DNA from: an uncultured Mucispirillum sp.
GTDB lineage: Bacteria > Chrysiogenota > Deferribacteres > Deferribacterales > Mucispirillaceae
Assembly: GCA_937890655.1 (NCBI GenBank)
Contig: CALADT010000258.1
Location: forward strand, 1-7,628
Direction: 5' to 3'
Length of the DNA stretch: 7,628 nucleotides
Positions 6,983-7,628 of this stretch are shown piece by piece. The notes under the pieces were generated by a model. The model saw only the letters and a list, made by a program, of their open reading frames with translations. It was not told the origin of the DNA and searched no databases. The position numbers and the translations under genes were made by a program. How positions within the stretch are numbered: position 1 is the stretch's first letter; each line of letters starts with the position of its first letter.

Positions 6983-7628
6983 TTATTCAGGTATTCTTCC
7001 ATCATACGTAATATATAGTTCTCTATAAACTTGAGCCCAATTTCTAATAATAGAATTCCATTTTTTACTGGCTTCTAAAGTTGCTAAATAAAGTGCATTC
7101 AATAGAGCAATATCATTTGGAAATACATTCCTCTGTCTGTTTAATTTTCTGTAAGTAGAGTTTAAAGATTTTATAGTATTTGTTGTATATATAACTTTTC
7201 TTACCACTACAGAAACCTTAAATATAGGCGATATGGTATCCCAATTATATTTCCATGACTTCATTACTTTAGGATATACACTTTCCCACTTTGATGTAAT
7301 TTCTTCTAAAGCTATTAGGACATTATGTTCATTAGATGCATGGTAAATACGTTTTAAATCTGATGCAAATATTCCTTTATCTTTTTGTGTTATATACTTT
7401 AAGGTATTTCTTATTTTATGTATTATACATCTTTAATATTCTGTATTCCATTTAAACCATCTGCACATATCACTAATACATCTTTTATACCCCTATTCTT
7501 TAAGTCATTTAAGATTTGTAACCAATATTTGGAACTCTCATTTTCACCAATACTGAAGGATATTATCTTATGATCAATTGTTGATATATCCTTTTGACGT
7601 ATCTTCACTATTTGGGATGCATAGCTCA
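6983..7628 (-). pseudogene. Broken IS256/Mutator-family transposase, 5' part off the edge
   Basis: Remnant of a DDE transposase in two reading frames. The upstream frame runs from the window edge to a TAA at 7423-7425 and carries IGENESSKYWLQILNDLK and the second catalytic Asp in CADGLNGI (Asp codon 7461-7459). The downstream frame is open from 7432 to the stop at 6983: RCIIHKIRNTLKYIT, then WKYNWDTISPIF, VRKVIYTTN, the STYRKLNRQR segment, KKWNSIIRNWAQVY and YDGRIPE at the end. Family members have about 13 more residues between the GI of CADGLNGI and the RCIIH block, so roughly 31 nt seem deleted, which shifts the frame. In the TTNAIESLN-type motif, the Glu that completes the DDE triad is Lys (codon 7171-7169, TTNTIKSLN). 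The first Asp is not recognisable, and the stretch before GENESS looks shortened. Two or more lesions make it inactive. It points the same way as the operon. Confidence 0.88.

Larger units (their letters stand above)
6850..7628 (-). mobile_element. Partial IS256-family insertion sequence
   Basis: The transposase remnant plus its downstream flank up to the GTCTGT repeat is the likely right-hand part of an insertion sequence whose left end lies beyond the window. The right boundary is inferred from a repeat of uncertain identity. The coding lesions show that the copy is old and immobile unless another copy supplies transposase in trans. Confidence 0.45.

Noticed and set aside
6983..7264. A separate small 93-residue gene
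   Set aside because: The same frame stays open upstream to 7432 and reads as continuous IS256 transposase, so the internal Met is not a gene start.
7423..7608. A stand-alone 61-residue gene starting at GTG
   Set aside because: The frame is open to the window edge and carries the transposase GENESSKYW and CADGL motifs; it is the upstream half of the broken gene.

Overview
The window is strongly AT-rich. A/T-ending codons dominate (ATA for Ile, TTA for Leu, AAA for Lys). Every gene I can support reads on the minus strand. It looks like a chromosomal segment of an AT-rich, possibly host-associated Gram-negative bacterium. A Deferribacterota-like origin (for example a Mucispirillum-type genome) is a guess from base composition and gene style, not something proved here.

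Layout, read in the direction of transcription (high to low coordinates). First comes a decayed IS256/Mutator-family transposase (7628 to 6983), which enters from the window edge. It carries a frameshifting deletion, and the catalytic Glu of its DDE triad appears replaced by Lys. Next is about 320 bp of very AT-rich intergenic DNA (6982 to 6661) with a 12-bp inverted repeat, a tandem GTCTGT repeat that may belong to the IS end, and weak promoter-like hexamers. Then five tightly packed genes follow with gaps or overlaps of -4 to +21 nt: gpsA (GTG start, strong SD), ilvE (strong SD), polA (TAATG junction with ilvE), a DUF484/GAF-GGDEF diguanylate cyclase, and hisD (ATGA overlap). hisD runs off the left edge and lacks only its C-terminus.

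The five genes look like one transcription unit of mixed housekeeping function: sn-glycerol-3-phosphate for phospholipids, branched-chain amino acid transamination, DNA repair/replication, c-di-GMP signalling, and the last two steps of histidine synthesis. They do not form one pathway, so the link is probably co-expression rather than a shared biochemical process. I found no CRISPR array, tRNA, rRNA, phage gene or toxin-antitoxin pair, and no clear novel system. The points most worth a second look are the degenerate proofreading region of PolA, the diguanylate cyclase without an inhibitory site embedded in a housekeeping operon, and the double-lesion transposase just upstream.
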